DNA from: Fimbriimonadia bacterium
GTDB lineage: Bacteria > Armatimonadota > Fimbriimonadia > Fimbriimonadales > GBS-DC
Length of the DNA: 64,000 nt
Reading direction: 5' to 3'
NCBI GenBank assembly: GCA_026129765.1
Contig: JAHCHP010000002.1
Location: forward strand, 165,600 to 229,599
Shown here one piece after another: positions 36,759-45,730 of this stretch (its first letter is position 1; each line of letters begins with the position of its first letter). The translations under genes and the position numbers were made by a program. The notes beneath the pieces were generated by a model, which saw only the letters and a list, made by a program, of their open reading frames with translations, was not told where the DNA came from and did not search any database.

Positions 36759-38645
36759 ATGCCTAAAGCCAAAACGATTTTACAAGACCAAGAACAACTG
36801 AACGCATTAGCGCGTAATTATGTGGATGCGCGATTGATGAATGTACTTATGCAATCGGACGGTTCCCTGCGCGCCAATGAACTGTTAGAAAACGCTCACA
36901 TCCCCGGCTTAGACGCCCTGAAAATGCGCGCATTGTTGCTGACTGCGCCTGAGCGGTTCTTTCAACAGGATCGCCGCTGGATGCCCCTGTTCCGAAAAAC
37001 AGACCGCCAAACCCCGCTGCTCCGCTTCATGGAGCGGATGGTGGAAACGGTGGGCGAACCGGTGCATGTCAACGATCTTGCCCGCGAATGCGCCACGCTG
37101 TACCGGCGTTCTTCCGAAGTGTATGAGACCATGCTGCCCCGCGTCGCGTCGCAGTCTGATACCCTGTTCTGCGCGCGAGACGGCTATGTGGGTCTGCGGA
37201 AATGGCTGTTCGACATTCGCGACATCGAGTCGGTCCCCTACGAGTGGATGATCGAAGGGGAGCGCAGAAGAGCGGTAGAAGACGCTCTGTTCTACAATTT
37301 TATGGATTGGAACCTCCATGTGGAACCGTACCTCCAATATGCGGAACCGCTCAACTGGACACAACCCAGCGCAGCCTCCGAATTTGTGAAGAAAGTGGGC
37401 GAACCCATCGATAACCGCATTATCGGCTTTATGGGTTGGTACTTCACTTTGGACCCAGACCCGCATTGGGTTTTCCCCTATGATCCGCTGGTGCTGTTTG
37501 AAACTGTCATCGAGTCGGGACTGTACCAATGGGGCAACGATGGCAAATGGTATCCGAAATCGGACACCGCCAAGTGGATGGAAGTCGCTTTGAAACTGGC
37601 ATCCGAAGCGGTCGGCGATCTGCCCGAAGAAGAGGTGCAGCCGCTGGAAGTCAGCGATGAAGAGGTGGAGCGCATCGTCACCGAGATGCTGAAAAACAAA
37701 GGCATCACCAGCGCGACGCGCATGCTGCTGGAGATTTTTGAGGTCCCTGCCAACAGTAAGAGCTTCCAGGATGACCTCTATACGCTGATCAGCGCGCTTT
37801 GGCGCGACGGACGAGTGCAATGGCTGGGCTATGACCGTTTCGGACGCGAAACCGACATTCCGGGCTATGTGCAGACCGTGCCGCCTTTGCTGGATTTCCC
37901 AGAACTGCCTGAAATCATCAATGAAGAGAGCAACGAACCCTTCGATATCGCTTTGGCGGAAGACGGCTACCCGAAATCGTTGCAGCGCGAAATCAAAGAC
38001 CCGCGCGCGCAAGATGTGATGGACGAAGAGCCGCCCACCATGACCGCGCATGTGCCGGACACGCTGCGATGTGTCATCAAATCGCATCATCGCGAATTGG
38101 GAACTTTGCCGATGTGCCAAATCCCGTTAGGGTTCTTCCCAGACGACCCGTCCATCCAGTCGTTCACCTTTATCGATGAGAAAGGCAATCAACATGAGGT
38201 CTGGTTGAACCACGAAACCCGATTGATTTATGGTCTGCTGGACCGGTTCGCCGAACTGGACGTGATTTCCGGCGCGATCTTCGAGTTGAAGAAAACCAAC
38301 CGACCCGACACTTATCAATTTGAGTTCCATGGCGAGCATGACCCCTTGCTCTATCTGACGAAGACGCGTTATGAGGAGCTGTTAAAATTGCAGGAGGAAG
38401 CGGACGAATTGTCAACCTACCATATCTTAGTGGAAGCGTTGAAGAAGCACCAGAAAGGCGCGGACTTCCTGACTTTGCACACGGAGGTCAACATCGTTCG
38501 CCGCTCAAAACGAGAACTGATCGCCTCATTGCTGAGCGCGTATCCCGCCTTCGACCTTCCGAAGAACTCCACCGTGTGGCACTTGGAAGAGAAAGAAGTC
38601 GGCAAACCGATCAACAAAAAACAGCGCAAGCACCTGCTGGGCTAA
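36759..38645 (+). CDS. Unknown protein with several winged-helix-like segments
   Basis: This encodes 628 residues with no signal peptide or membrane segment. I chose the ATG at 36759 because GAGG lies 10 nt upstream; frames also open at 36699 and 36741. Four segments look like winged helices: about residues 10-75, 85-155 (MVETVGEPVHVNDLARECA...FCARDGYVGLRKWLF), 305-370 (VERIVTEMLKNKGITSATRMLLEIF...GRVQWLGYD) and the C-terminus (ALKKHQKGADFLTLHTEVNIVRRSKRELIASLLSAYPAFDL...VWHLEE). The last resembles HARE-HTH-type domains. A nucleic-acid or chromatin-associated role is a guess. I do not recognise a named family. Confidence 0.75.
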   Translation: MPKAKTILQDQEQLNALARNYVDARLMNVLMQSDGSLRANELLENAHIPGLDALKMRALLLTAPERFFQQDRRWMPLFRKTDRQTPLLRFMERMVETVGEPVHVNDLARECATLYRRSSEVYETMLPRVASQSDTLFCARDGYVGLRKWLFDIRDIESVPYEWMIEGERRRAVEDALFYNFMDWNLHVEPYLQYAEPLNWTQPSAASEFVKKVGEPIDNRIIGFMGWYFTLDPDPHWVFPYDPLVLFETVIESGLYQWGNDGKWYPKSDTAKWMEVALKLASEAVGDLPEEEVQPLEVSDEEVERIVTEMLKNKGITSATRMLLEIFEVPANSKSFQDDLYTLISALWRDGRVQWLGYDRFGRETDIPGYVQTVPPLLDFPELPEIINEESNEPFDIALAEDGYPKSLQREIKDPRAQDVMDEEPPTMTAHVPDTLRCVIKSHHRELGTLPMCQIPLGFFPDDPSIQSFTFIDEKGNQHEVWLNHETRLIYGLLDRFAELDVISGAIFELKKTNRPDTYQFEFHGEHDPLLYLTKTRYEELLKLQEEADELSTYHILVEALKKHQKGADFLTLHTEVNIVRRSKRELIASLLSAYPAFDLPKNSTVWHLEEKEVGKPINKKQRKHLLG

Positions 38646-38709
38646 AAGTGAATTGGGCATAACCGCTCCTTTGTCACCCTGAGCGTAGCGAATGGGTCTG
38701 CTTTTTAAG

Positions 38710-38830
38710 ACAGATGTCTCGGCTACGCTCGGCATGACGAAACATCGTGTAGGGGGCAGCACCTATGTGTCTGCCCACCAGAGGGCGCACGCGTAGGCGC
38801 GCCCCTACAAGGCTGTCATTCTGCACAATG
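38710..38830 (+). repeat. Interspersed repeat, copy B (with flanking palindromic element)
   Basis: It matches copy A at 27317-27439 in order and orientation. It is preceded by GTCACCCTGAGCGTAGCGAA (38675-38694) and followed by a CCCGCGAACGCGGG palindrome (38864-38879). The whole 280-nt gap between the two flanking genes consists of these repeat modules. Small ORFs here are repeat-encoded artefacts. Confidence 0.75.
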
Positions 38831-38925
38831 CGAGGAATCCGCTTTTCAAAGCCTAAGTTCCCGCGAACGCGGGAATGCACAGCCAAACAGATTACCATTC
38901 AAAGAATGAACCATAGAGTGAACTC

Positions 38926-39636
38926 ATGCATCCCGCGCTAACCTATATCTATCAACTGCAACAAGAAGACAGCGCGCTGACCGCCTTAAAAAGGCAGTTA
39001 GATTCGCTGGACCCTGCGACCGCGGAAAAGCGCGCGCTGACCGCGTTGGAACAGCAATATCAAGCGTTAGAAGTCAAACAGCATGCGCTGCATGCCGACC
39101 TGCAGGATGCGGAACTGAAGCTGAAGTCGCTGGAAACCAAAATCCAACAGTTAGATAAAAAACTCTACTCTGGCAGTGTGATCAACTCGAAAGAACTATC
39201 CGCGCTGGAACAAGACATCGAGATGTTGAAACGACAACGCGGACAGTTAGACGAGCAGATTCTATTGGGCTGGGACGAAATGGAATCGCTGAAACAGCAA
39301 ACAGAGACCAACCGCGCCCATCAAGAACGCGCCAGCGCCGCCTATCAATCACAATACCAACGCTACCTGCAAACCAAAAGCGACATCGAGCAGCAAGCCG
39401 CCCAACATCTTAAGAAACGCAAAGCGCTGTTGCCGCATATCGAAGAAGCAATCCTGCAAAAATATGAGACATTGCGCGGAAAACTGGGCGGAGTCGCCGT
39501 CGCCAAAGTAGAAAACGATATCTGCGCGATGTGTCATACTGCCATCACCGCCTATATCAAAAACCGCTTAAAATCCGACTCGGTGTTCATCACCTGTGAA
39601 AGTTGCGGGCGACTGCTTTACCTCCCCTCCGAATAA
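38926..39636 (+). CDS. C4-type zinc-ribbon coiled-coil protein (DUF164/CT398-like)
   Basis: This encodes 236 residues. Residues 1-175 form a long coiled-coil (LQQEDSALTALKRQLDSLD..., LQDAELKLKSLETKIQQLDKKLYSGSVINSKELSALEQDIEMLKRQRGQLDEQIL). The YSGSVINSKEL motif between the helices is characteristic of the family. The C-terminus is a zinc ribbon (CAMC ... CESC). Homologues such as chlamydial CT398 and Helicobacter HP0958 link to RpoN, flagella or type III secretion. Here there is no such context. No promoter was recognised in the repeat-filled upstream gap. Confidence 0.88.
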   Translation: MHPALTYIYQLQQEDSALTALKRQLDSLDPATAEKRALTALEQQYQALEVKQHALHADLQDAELKLKSLETKIQQLDKKLYSGSVINSKELSALEQDIEMLKRQRGQLDEQILLGWDEMESLKQQTETNRAHQERASAAYQSQYQRYLQTKSDIEQQAAQHLKKRKALLPHIEEAILQKYETLRGKLGGVAVAKVENDICAMCHTAITAYIKNRLKSDSVFITCESCGRLLYLPSE

Positions 39637-39739
39637 TCGCCAAAACTTCCTCACATAAAATGTTTTTCCCTCTATCACAAGCAGGAATCTTGCTCACTTG
39701 CGCGTAATCTTTGTAATCGATAGGTTGTTAAGATCAATC

Positions 39740-39783
39740 TAAGCGCGCCTGCGAACCGGCTTCAAACCTACCCATCGCGCTTA
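39740..39783. repeat. Inverted repeat in intergenic region
   Basis: A perfect 8-bp inverted repeat (TAAGCGCG / CGCGCTTA) is separated by 28 nt. It lies upstream of the -35 of the next gene, so it is not part of that transcript. It may be the 3-prime hairpin of the preceding gene or an operator. The rest of the 267-nt gap shows nothing else except the promoter. Confidence 0.35.
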
Positions 39784-39813
39784 AGAATTAGCGGGAAACT
39801 GGTTATATTCCCC

Positions 39814-39842
39814 TTGACAATCGTTCAAAAATGTCGTATAAT
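39814..39842 (+). promoter_or_regulatory. Perfect consensus sigma-70 promoter
   Basis: TTGACA (39814-39819), a 17-bp spacer and TATAAT (39837-39842) match the textbook consensus exactly. It drives the dockerin-tailed secreted protein, implying strong expression. Confidence 0.92.
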
Positions 39843-39903
39843 ATCACGATGGTTCGAGGTAGAGCCATCAGTCTTGATCCCAAAAAGAGGAGGCACCTCA
39901 AAG

Positions 39904-40746
39904 ATGAAGTCATTAAAATTATGGTCCGCCTTGTGCGCGACGAGTTTGATAGGTTTCGGCGCAGTTCAGGCGCAAAGCCCTGTGGACTGTTTGATACAGA
40001 CAGGTGAAATGTCGTTCGAGAATAACAGCTTCTTGTTTACCATTCAGGGCGCGTATAACGATTCTGGTTCTGGCGACAACGATCCCATTTTGATTCGTTT
40101 CAGCGACTTGAATAACGATGGCATCGCGCTTGATTTTGAGCTTACGATGACTGATTTGCTGAACGCAATCGGCGAAATCCCGGACTGCACCGCGGTTACC
40201 CCTGAAAAGAAGATCCGAATCATCGGCACGATTTTGGGACCCTCCCGCGTGCAATGGACCGGTTCGGTCAATCCCGATCCCGACTGGTGTATTAAAGTGG
40301 ATTTCACCGGTGTAAGAGACTGTGTCGGCACAACTGCCGAATTCAGCATCGACACCGCTCAAGTGATTTGGACATTCGACATCGTTCCCGTTGAGTGTGT
40401 GGAAGATGCGGCAGGCAACCGGATGGGACGACGAGCGACCTTGCAATTAGTAAAGTTTGGCGGTGATGCGGAGAACCGCGTGGACTTCGTTGGCGCGCTT
40501 TTCTGCGTACCGGTGTTGGGAGCACAAGCGTCATTAACCGATCTACAATTCCGCGCATACAGCGGCGGCGTCAAGAAATCCAGTGGAAATGTGAATGGCG
40601 ACTGCGCCGTTAACGATGAAGATCTGCTGATCGTGCTGTTCAACTTCGGCACGAACGACGCGGGCGCAGATGTGAATGGCGACGGGCAAGTCAATGATGA
40701 AGACTTGCTGACCGTGTTGTTTAATTTTGGCGCCGAAGGTTGCTGA
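39904..40746 (+). CDS. Secreted protein with C-terminal dockerin-like repeats
   Basis: The open frame begins at 39814 within the promoter. The ATG at 39904, with AGGAGG 10 nt upstream, gives 280 residues. A signal peptide (MKSLKLWSALCATSLIGFGAVQA) is followed by a beta-rich domain of about 190 residues with several cysteines (C30, C92 and others). I recognise no family in this domain. It ends with two calcium-binding-like repeats (GNVNGDCAVNDEDLLIVLFNFG and DVNGDGQVNDEDLLTVLFNFG), then GAEGC. The perfect promoter suggests an abundant surface or extracellular protein. Confidence 0.88.
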   Translation: MKSLKLWSALCATSLIGFGAVQAQSPVDCLIQTGEMSFENNSFLFTIQGAYNDSGSGDNDPILIRFSDLNNDGIALDFELTMTDLLNAIGEIPDCTAVTPEKKIRIIGTILGPSRVQWTGSVNPDPDWCIKVDFTGVRDCVGTTAEFSIDTAQVIWTFDIVPVECVEDAAGNRMGRRATLQLVKFGGDAENRVDFVGALFCVPVLGAQASLTDLQFRAYSGGVKKSSGNVNGDCAVNDEDLLIVLFNFGTNDAGADVNGDGQVNDEDLLTVLFNFGAEGC

Positions 40747-40761
40747 AATCGTTTTGAGACT

Positions 40762-40792
40762 GGGGGCGCAATCATTTACGCGCTCCCTTTTC
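40762..40792 (+). terminator. Rho-independent terminator
   Basis: GGGGGCGC / GCGCTCCC stem (8 bp with one G-U pair) with a 10-nt loop, followed by TTTTCT. It lies 15 nt after the stop of the dockerin-tailed gene. Confidence 0.8.
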
Positions 40793-40881
40793 TATTGTCA
40801 TTATAGGTCTATATAAGGCAATTCTCCTTAAAAGGAGTTTCAACTCAAATCCTTTAAATTGTGTAGGAGGAAGACGCACCC

Positions 40882-41760
40882 ATGAGAAACCGTTCGGGTT
40901 TCACCTTGATTGAACTTTTAGTCGTTATTGCGATTATTGCGATACTCGCAGCGATTCTGTTCCCGGTGTTCGCGCAGGCGCGCGAGAAAGGGCGTATGAC
41001 CCAGTGTCTCAGTAACATGCGCAACACCGCTACCGCTGTTATCTCTTATGCTCAAGATTACGATGAGCACCTGCCTTTGGCAGTTTATCACCACCGAAAT
41101 AGCGCAAACCAACAGTGTGGCAATACGCTGATTGATGTGACGCTGCCCTATCTGAAGAATAAGGATGTTTATCGATGTCCTTCAGGCGCAGATATGGACT
41201 TATATGGCACGCTGAACTGCTCGCCGATTAACTGGCCTGGTGGGGACTGCGGCAACCAGCGAAAAATCAGCTATATGTTTAACTTTGACATTATCGTGCC
41301 GGGCTACTCGCCTCCCATCAGCAATGGCAACAATGGCGTGAGCATGGCAGAAGTGCCGTTCCCGGCAGATACCGCGGTCAACACTGAAGCGGAATTGGCA
41401 GTGGCAGCGGGCAACTGCGGCAATGTGGCGGCAAGCGGCACGGGCGTGGATCGCGCGGATGGCGGCTATGGCATCATGCTCTTAGGGCGACACAGCGAGT
41501 TCTCTAATTTGAACTATCTGGATGGCCACTCCAAAGCGGTCAAAGTGCGCAAGAGCGACCGCACCTGCTACGCCGTGGTCACCTCCGATCAAGCGGGCGG
41601 CTGCGCTCGAAAAGCGCAAACCGCATGGTGCTTGGCGCAAGGTCCCTATATGCGCCGTTGCGGCACCCAGCAGCCTTGGCCCTGCCGTATGATGATCGAG
41701 GGTATTGTGGATCAGGACCAGTGGGGAACCTGCTTCCGCAAAATTCGCCTCGGCTTCTAA
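40882..41760 (+). CDS. DUF1559 pseudopilin-like protein
   Basis: This encodes 292 residues. The prepilin leader [19 protein letters not shown] leads into [18 protein letters not shown], then the DUF1559-type opening ([28 protein letters not shown]) and a C-terminal body rich in Cys and Gly. The [14 protein letters not shown] region matches the conserved DG motif. AGGAGGA lies 9 nt before the ATG. It is a second paralogue of the protein at 35713, with an almost identical N-terminus but a divergent body. Confidence 0.88.
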   Translation: MRNRSGFTLIELLVVIAIIAILAAILFPVFAQAREKGRMTQCLSNMRNTATAVISYAQDYDEHLPLAVYHHRNSANQQCGNTLIDVTLPYLKNKDVYRCPSGADMDLYGTLNCSPINWPGGDCGNQRKISYMFNFDIIVPGYSPPISNGNNGVSMAEVPFPADTAVNTEAELAVAAGNCGNVAASGTGVDRADGGYGIMLLGRHSEFSNLNYLDGHSKAVKVRKSDRTCYAVVTSDQAGGCARKAQTAWCLAQGPYMRRCGTQQPWPCRMMIEGIVDQDQWGTCFRKIRLGF

Positions 41761-41789
41761 ACTTCTCGGCAACACCCAAGAAAAAACCT

Positions 41790-41828
41790 CAGGCGGAGTC
41801 AAAAAGTGGCTTCGCCTGAATTTTTATT
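41790..41828 (+). terminator. Rho-independent terminator after pseudopilin gene
   Basis: CAGGCGGAG / CTTCGCCTG stem (9 bp with one G-U) is followed by AATTTTTATTTC. It lies 30 nt after the stop. Confidence 0.82.
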
Positions 41829-41847
41829 TCTTTACAAGGCTGTCCCC

Positions 41848-41877
41848 TTGACAGAACCTGCTTAATTACGGCATAAT
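41848..41877 (+). promoter_or_regulatory. Promoter of aspartic protease gene
   Basis: TTGACA (41848-41853), 18-bp spacer, CATAAT (41872-41877). CAGGAGGAAA precedes the ATG at 41898. Confidence 0.78.
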
Positions 41878-41897
41878 ATAGGTCAGGAGGAAAGGTT

Positions 41898-43829
41898 ATG
41901 CGCTTAAAACCATCTCATCATCGCTATTGGATGCTTGGCTTGCTCGCGCTCTTCTGTGTGGCTGCGACGCCCGCTTCTTCGCCGGAAGCGCGAACGCAAT
42001 TGGAAGCAGCGATTCAAAAGCATGGCGGAGCGGCTTATCGCGCGCTGCTCACCAAAGGTTATCATTACGAGGCAGATTTGACTGGCGAACAAGGCGGGAG
42101 GACTCAAGCCAAACTCGTTCGTCATCGCAAAGACGACCGGACCCGAACACTGAACGAATACCGGGGCGACAAGGAAACGATCGTCTTTAATACCGATACC
42201 GGCTGGCGCAAACAAGATTATCTCAGCACAAAACTGGCGGTGGAGGAGATCGAGCAGCAGCGCGAGCGGCTCATGCAAGAGTTTTTCGCTATCCCCCGCT
42301 TGTTGGAAGTCGCCGCAGTTCAAGGCAAAGAGGAGATGACATTACCCGACGGGCGCAAAGGCTCCAAAATCATCTGCCTGCTGCCTGAAACCTATCAAGC
42401 CTCCAAAGAACGGCGAACGATTGGGGTGGTTATCAATGCCGAAGATCAAATTATCGGATTAGAATATACCTACCGCGACCCCGAACTGGATAAAGACATC
42501 AAAACGGTGGAGATGTTCCATGCGGTTCGCCAGCAGGACAATCTGTTGATCCCGTTTGAAATCCGGCGGTACGCGGGCGGCGAGAATGCGGGATCCACCT
42601 TTATCACAAAACTCACTCTGGGGGGCGACCTGCCCGATGAACTGTTCACAAAACCCGTGTCTGATGAGTCGCCCATCTCGCGCGATAACCTGCCGCATAC
42701 CACCCCCTTTGAGTTTTCCGGTCACTTGTATGTGCAGATCAAGATCAATAACTCCAAACCCTATTGGATCATTGTGGATACTGGCGCGTTCAACACAATT
42801 ATCGACGCGAAAGTCGCCAAAGAGTTGGGCTTGGAAAAACTTCCGAAAACGGAACACGCGCTGGTTTCGCTCTACGGGGTCATCCCCGCGCATGCCTCTG
42901 AAGTCAAGAGCCTGAAAATCGGTGAAGCGGAAGTGAAGAACCTGACGGTTTCAGTCAGCCCCATCGTCGATTTCATGTTGAAAGAGGCGGTCAATGGCGA
43001 AATGGTGATTGGGCTGTTAGGGCGTGACGCGATTGCCGCGTTCCAATTCACGGTTGACTTCCCCAATCGCAAAATCACGCTGGATGCGCCCGACGCGCCC
43101 GCGCCGACCGGGAAAATTATGCCGTTTGACCTCTACGGAAATCACATTATGGTCACTGCCAAAGTCGGAACCAAGGACGCGAGATTGGTGGTCGATACCG
43201 GCGCGCCAGACAACTTAATGCCTCCCGCCTTTGATATGGATAGTTCACTGGGACGCACCATGAATCTGGGCGAATGGTTCAAACGCATCGGCGAACACCT
43301 GCCCAAAGATACATCCGGCTTCGACACCAAAGATATGCTGATTCACCGCATTGACCGCATGCAGATCGGTGAGATGGTGTTTGAGCCAGTCTTTGCCCGC
43401 CAGAAAAAACCTGAGTTTGCTGAGAAAGGCACGCTGTCTGAGACGCAAGTCACGCAAGGACTGCTGGGCGTTACGATTATGCGGAACTACAAAGTCACTT
43501 TCAACTATTATCGCGAACAGATGATCTGGCAAACGCTCAGCGAATCGGAAAGGCAGAGCTATAACGGCGGCTATGGAGTCTGGTGGCAGAAAAAGAGCGG
43601 CGGGCTGTTTGTGGAGTGGGTCATGCCCCTTTCCGATGCGGACATCGCAGGCGTGAAAAAAGGCGATAAGATTATCGCGCTGGATGGCGCATCGCCTGCC
43701 AACCTGAGTGAAACCGACCTGGTAAATCGCTTATCCTACACAAAACCAGGCAAGCCCCTGAAACTGACGGTCGAGCGGGCAGGCAAGCGATTAGACTTTA
43801 ATCTCATCGCCCGCGCATACGAAATCTAA
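41898..43829 (+). CDS. Secreted protein with two retropepsin-like aspartic protease domains and PDZ
   Basis: This encodes 643 residues. An N-terminal hydrophobic segment (WMLGLLALFCVAATPASS) is a signal peptide or anchor. Residues 30-245 form a lipoprotein-carrier-like beta region (LTKGYHYEADLTGEQGGRTQAKLVRHRKDDRTRTL). Two clan AA half-domains follow, each with a DTG: D294 (WIIVDTGAFNTIIDAKVAKELGL) and D433 (RLVVDTGAPDNLMPP). The C-terminal 90 residues are a PDZ domain (PLSDADIAGVKKGDKIIALDGASP). Two DTG motifs in one chain could make a pepsin-like intramolecular active site. Confidence 0.85.
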   Translation: MRLKPSHHRYWMLGLLALFCVAATPASSPEARTQLEAAIQKHGGAAYRALLTKGYHYEADLTGEQGGRTQAKLVRHRKDDRTRTLNEYRGDKETIVFNTDTGWRKQDYLSTKLAVEEIEQQRERLMQEFFAIPRLLEVAAVQGKEEMTLPDGRKGSKIICLLPETYQASKERRTIGVVINAEDQIIGLEYTYRDPELDKDIKTVEMFHAVRQQDNLLIPFEIRRYAGGENAGSTFITKLTLGGDLPDELFTKPVSDESPISRDNLPHTTPFEFSGHLYVQIKINNSKPYWIIVDTGAFNTIIDAKVAKELGLEKLPKTEHALVSLYGVIPAHASEVKSLKIGEAEVKNLTVSVSPIVDFMLKEAVNGEMVIGLLGRDAIAAFQFTVDFPNRKITLDAPDAPAPTGKIMPFDLYGNHIMVTAKVGTKDARLVVDTGAPDNLMPPAFDMDSSLGRTMNLGEWFKRIGEHLPKDTSGFDTKDMLIHRIDRMQIGEMVFEPVFARQKKPEFAEKGTLSETQVTQGLLGVTIMRNYKVTFNYYREQMIWQTLSESERQSYNGGYGVWWQKKSGGLFVEWVMPLSDADIAGVKKGDKIIALDGASPANLSETDLVNRLSYTKPGKPLKLTVERAGKRLDFNLIARAYEI

Positions 43830-43834
43830 ACCTC

Positions 43835-44608
43835 ATGCTACCAAGCGATATCTTGCAGACCTTGATTGAACGGACACGCGCGCTGGGGGATCCCCAGAAT
43901 GATTTTGTGATGATGGCGGAAGGCAACACCAGCGCGCGCGCCGACTCGGAAACCTTCTTCGTCAAAGCCAGCGGGTTCGGCTTTCAAGACGCGAACGAAA
44001 CCCATTTTGTGCAGGTCTATTTTGAGCCGGTTTTGCGCGCGCTGGATGGGCAGCCCCTCGCCGATGACCAAGTGCGCCGGTTGCTGAGAGAAGCGCGGGT
44101 TCCATGCGACCATGAACGGCTGCCTTCGGTAGAAACCTTTATGCACGCCTACTTGCTGCAACTGCCCGATGTGAACTATGTTTATCATACGCACCCCAGC
44201 CCTTTTGTCAGCTTGATGTGTTTAGAAGGCGCAGAGATGTATGCGGACAAACGACTCTTCCCCGACGAAATCGCCTTCTGTGGGGAGGCAGCGTGCTGGG
44301 TAGACTATGTCGATCCCGGTTTGGAACTCGCCAAAGCGATCCGCAACCGTGTACAGTCCTTCATCCGGCGTCGGGAATCCTTGCCCAAAACGATTTGGCT
44401 GCAAAACCATGGACTGATAACGCTCGGCAAAACGGAGAAGGAAGCGGAAACGGCAATGCGCATGCAGGTTAAAGCAGCGCGCATTCTGTTGGGCGCATTA
44501 CAATCCGGGCAGCCTCTGCATTTTCTTTCCCCAGAAGAGGTGCAGCGCATTCACACGCGCCCAGATGAACATTATCGCCAACGCCTGCTTTGGGAAACGC
44601 AGGGGTAA
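43835..44608 (+). CDS. Class II aldolase/adducin family protein
   Basis: This encodes 257 residues. Motifs typical of the family are AEGNTSARADSETFFVKASGFGF (phosphate/substrate loop), a catalytic acidic residue in the PSVETFMHAYLL region, the zinc ligands HTHPSPF, and a third histidine in WLQNHGLITLGKTEKEAE. Family members cleave or epimerise sugar phosphates such as fuculose-1-phosphate or ribulose-5-phosphate. The exact substrate is not evident. It begins 5 nt after the protease stop, with no clear ribosome-binding site. Confidence 0.88.
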   Translation: MLPSDILQTLIERTRALGDPQNDFVMMAEGNTSARADSETFFVKASGFGFQDANETHFVQVYFEPVLRALDGQPLADDQVRRLLREARVPCDHERLPSVETFMHAYLLQLPDVNYVYHTHPSPFVSLMCLEGAEMYADKRLFPDEIAFCGEAACWVDYVDPGLELAKAIRNRVQSFIRRRESLPKTIWLQNHGLITLGKTEKEAETAMRMQVKAARILLGALQSGQPLHFLSPEEVQRIHTRPDEHYRQRLLWETQG

Positions 44609-44685
44609 GATGCGGCTGGGATTGTTTACTCGGATTTTTTGTTTCGCAGGATTTTCCCGTTGAATGTCTAAATGGCGTTTTTACT

Positions 44686-45699
44686 ATGTCCACTCATTCG
44701 TCTAACGGCTCAGAATCGCCACGCTTTGAAACCGATGAGACCTTCAAAATCGCGATTGAACTCTTCTTCCAACCCATGATCCAACTCTTCTGCCCCCACC
44801 TCTATCCCCTCATCGATTGGAATCAACCTTATGAATTCTTGGATAAAGAACTTCAACAAATTCACCCCCAACATCAAACCAAACGACGACTGGTCGATAA
44901 ACTGGTCAAAGTCTACCTGCTCAATGGCAGTCAGCAATGGATCCTGGTCCATACCGAGATACAAGCCCAGCACAAGGGGGATTTCGCCCAGCGGATGTTT
45001 GAATACTTCTACCGCTTGATGGATCGCTATCGCCGTCCCGTCTATAGCATGGCGATACTGGCGGATACCTCCCGGCAGTGGCGACCCGCAGCGTATGATT
45101 ATGCCTTCCACGAAACCCAAATGCATTTTGAGTTCCTCTGTGTGAAACTGCTGGATTTTGAGAACCAGATGGAGGCATTGGAACAGAGCCAGAACCCCTT
45201 TGCGTGGGTGGTGTTAGCCTACCTGAAGAAATTAGCGACACGCGACGATTTGCGGTTGAGAGTGAGCGAACGCTTGCATTTAGTGCGCAACTTGGTCAAA
45301 CAAGGGTATAATGTAGAGGAGGCAGTGAGTCTGTTTCGGTTATTGGAGTTTATGCTGGATTTGCCGCCTCAGTTGGAGTTGGAATTTGACCAACAGTTGA
45401 AGGAGTTGAAACAGGAAATGCCAGAAACCACCTTACTCTCACGATTTGAGCGGCAAGCGATGGAGCGCGGACGACAAGAAGGACGACAGGAAGGACGACA
45501 AGAAGGACGACAAGAAGGGCTTCTTCTTGCCCGAGAGTCGTTGATAGAGGTGTTGCGCGCGAAGTTTGGCAAGACGCCGCGTTCACTGGAGACCCAGATT
45601 CATCGTATGGAGGACCCGGATCAGTTGCGCTATTGGCTGCGGCGGGCGGTGTTGGCGAACAGTCTGAAGGAATTCTCGGAAGAATTCAAACAGTCATAA
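44686..45699 (+). CDS. Rpn-family (PD-(D/E)XK) recombination-promoting nuclease/putative transposase
   Basis: I chose the ATG at 44686 (337 residues). The frame opens at 44590 inside the aldolase gene, but those residues are not conserved-looking. The N-terminal domain has the Rpn signature: PYEFLDKELQQI, LVDKLVKVYLLNGSQQWILVHTEIQAQ with the catalytic D...E.Q, then FAQRMFEYFYRLMDRYRRPVYSMAILAD. The C-terminal half is helical. A four-fold RQEG tandem repeat at about residues 262-277 acts as a charged linker. Rpn proteins are DNA endonucleases linked to horizontal spread and phage defence. Confidence 0.85.
   Translation: MSTHSSNGSESPRFETDETFKIAIELFFQPMIQLFCPHLYPLIDWNQPYEFLDKELQQIHPQHQTKRRLVDKLVKVYLLNGSQQWILVHTEIQAQHKGDFAQRMFEYFYRLMDRYRRPVYSMAILADTSRQWRPAAYDYAFHETQMHFEFLCVKLLDFENQMEALEQSQNPFAWVVLAYLKKLATRDDLRLRVSERLHLVRNLVKQGYNVEEAVSLFRLLEFMLDLPPQLELEFDQQLKELKQEMPETTLLSRFERQAMERGRQEGRQEGRQEGRQEGLLLARESLIEVLRAKFGKTPRSLETQIHRMEDPDQLRYWLRRAVLANSLKEFSEEFKQS
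45469..45516 (+). repeat. In-frame tandem repeat (4 x 12 bp) in Rpn gene
   Basis: Four copies of the unit GGACGACAAGAA (one with AG to GG change) encode repeated GRQE/RQEG. The unit is a multiple of three, so copy number can vary without a frameshift. Confidence 0.85.
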
Positions 45700-45730
45700 C
45701 AGTCTTTCTTACTTCCAATTTAGCGTGGAC

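Noticed and set aside
38674..38898. Minus-strand ORFs in the 38.65-38.9 kb gap, and similar ones at 27.2-27.5 kb
   Set aside because: They lie entirely in repeat copies A and B, and their proteins resemble each other only because the DNA repeats do.
45469..45516. CRISPR-like or phase-variation array
   Set aside because: The 12-bp units are contiguous, without spacers and in frame within a coding region, so this is a protein repeat. No CRISPR array or IS element was found anywhere in the window.
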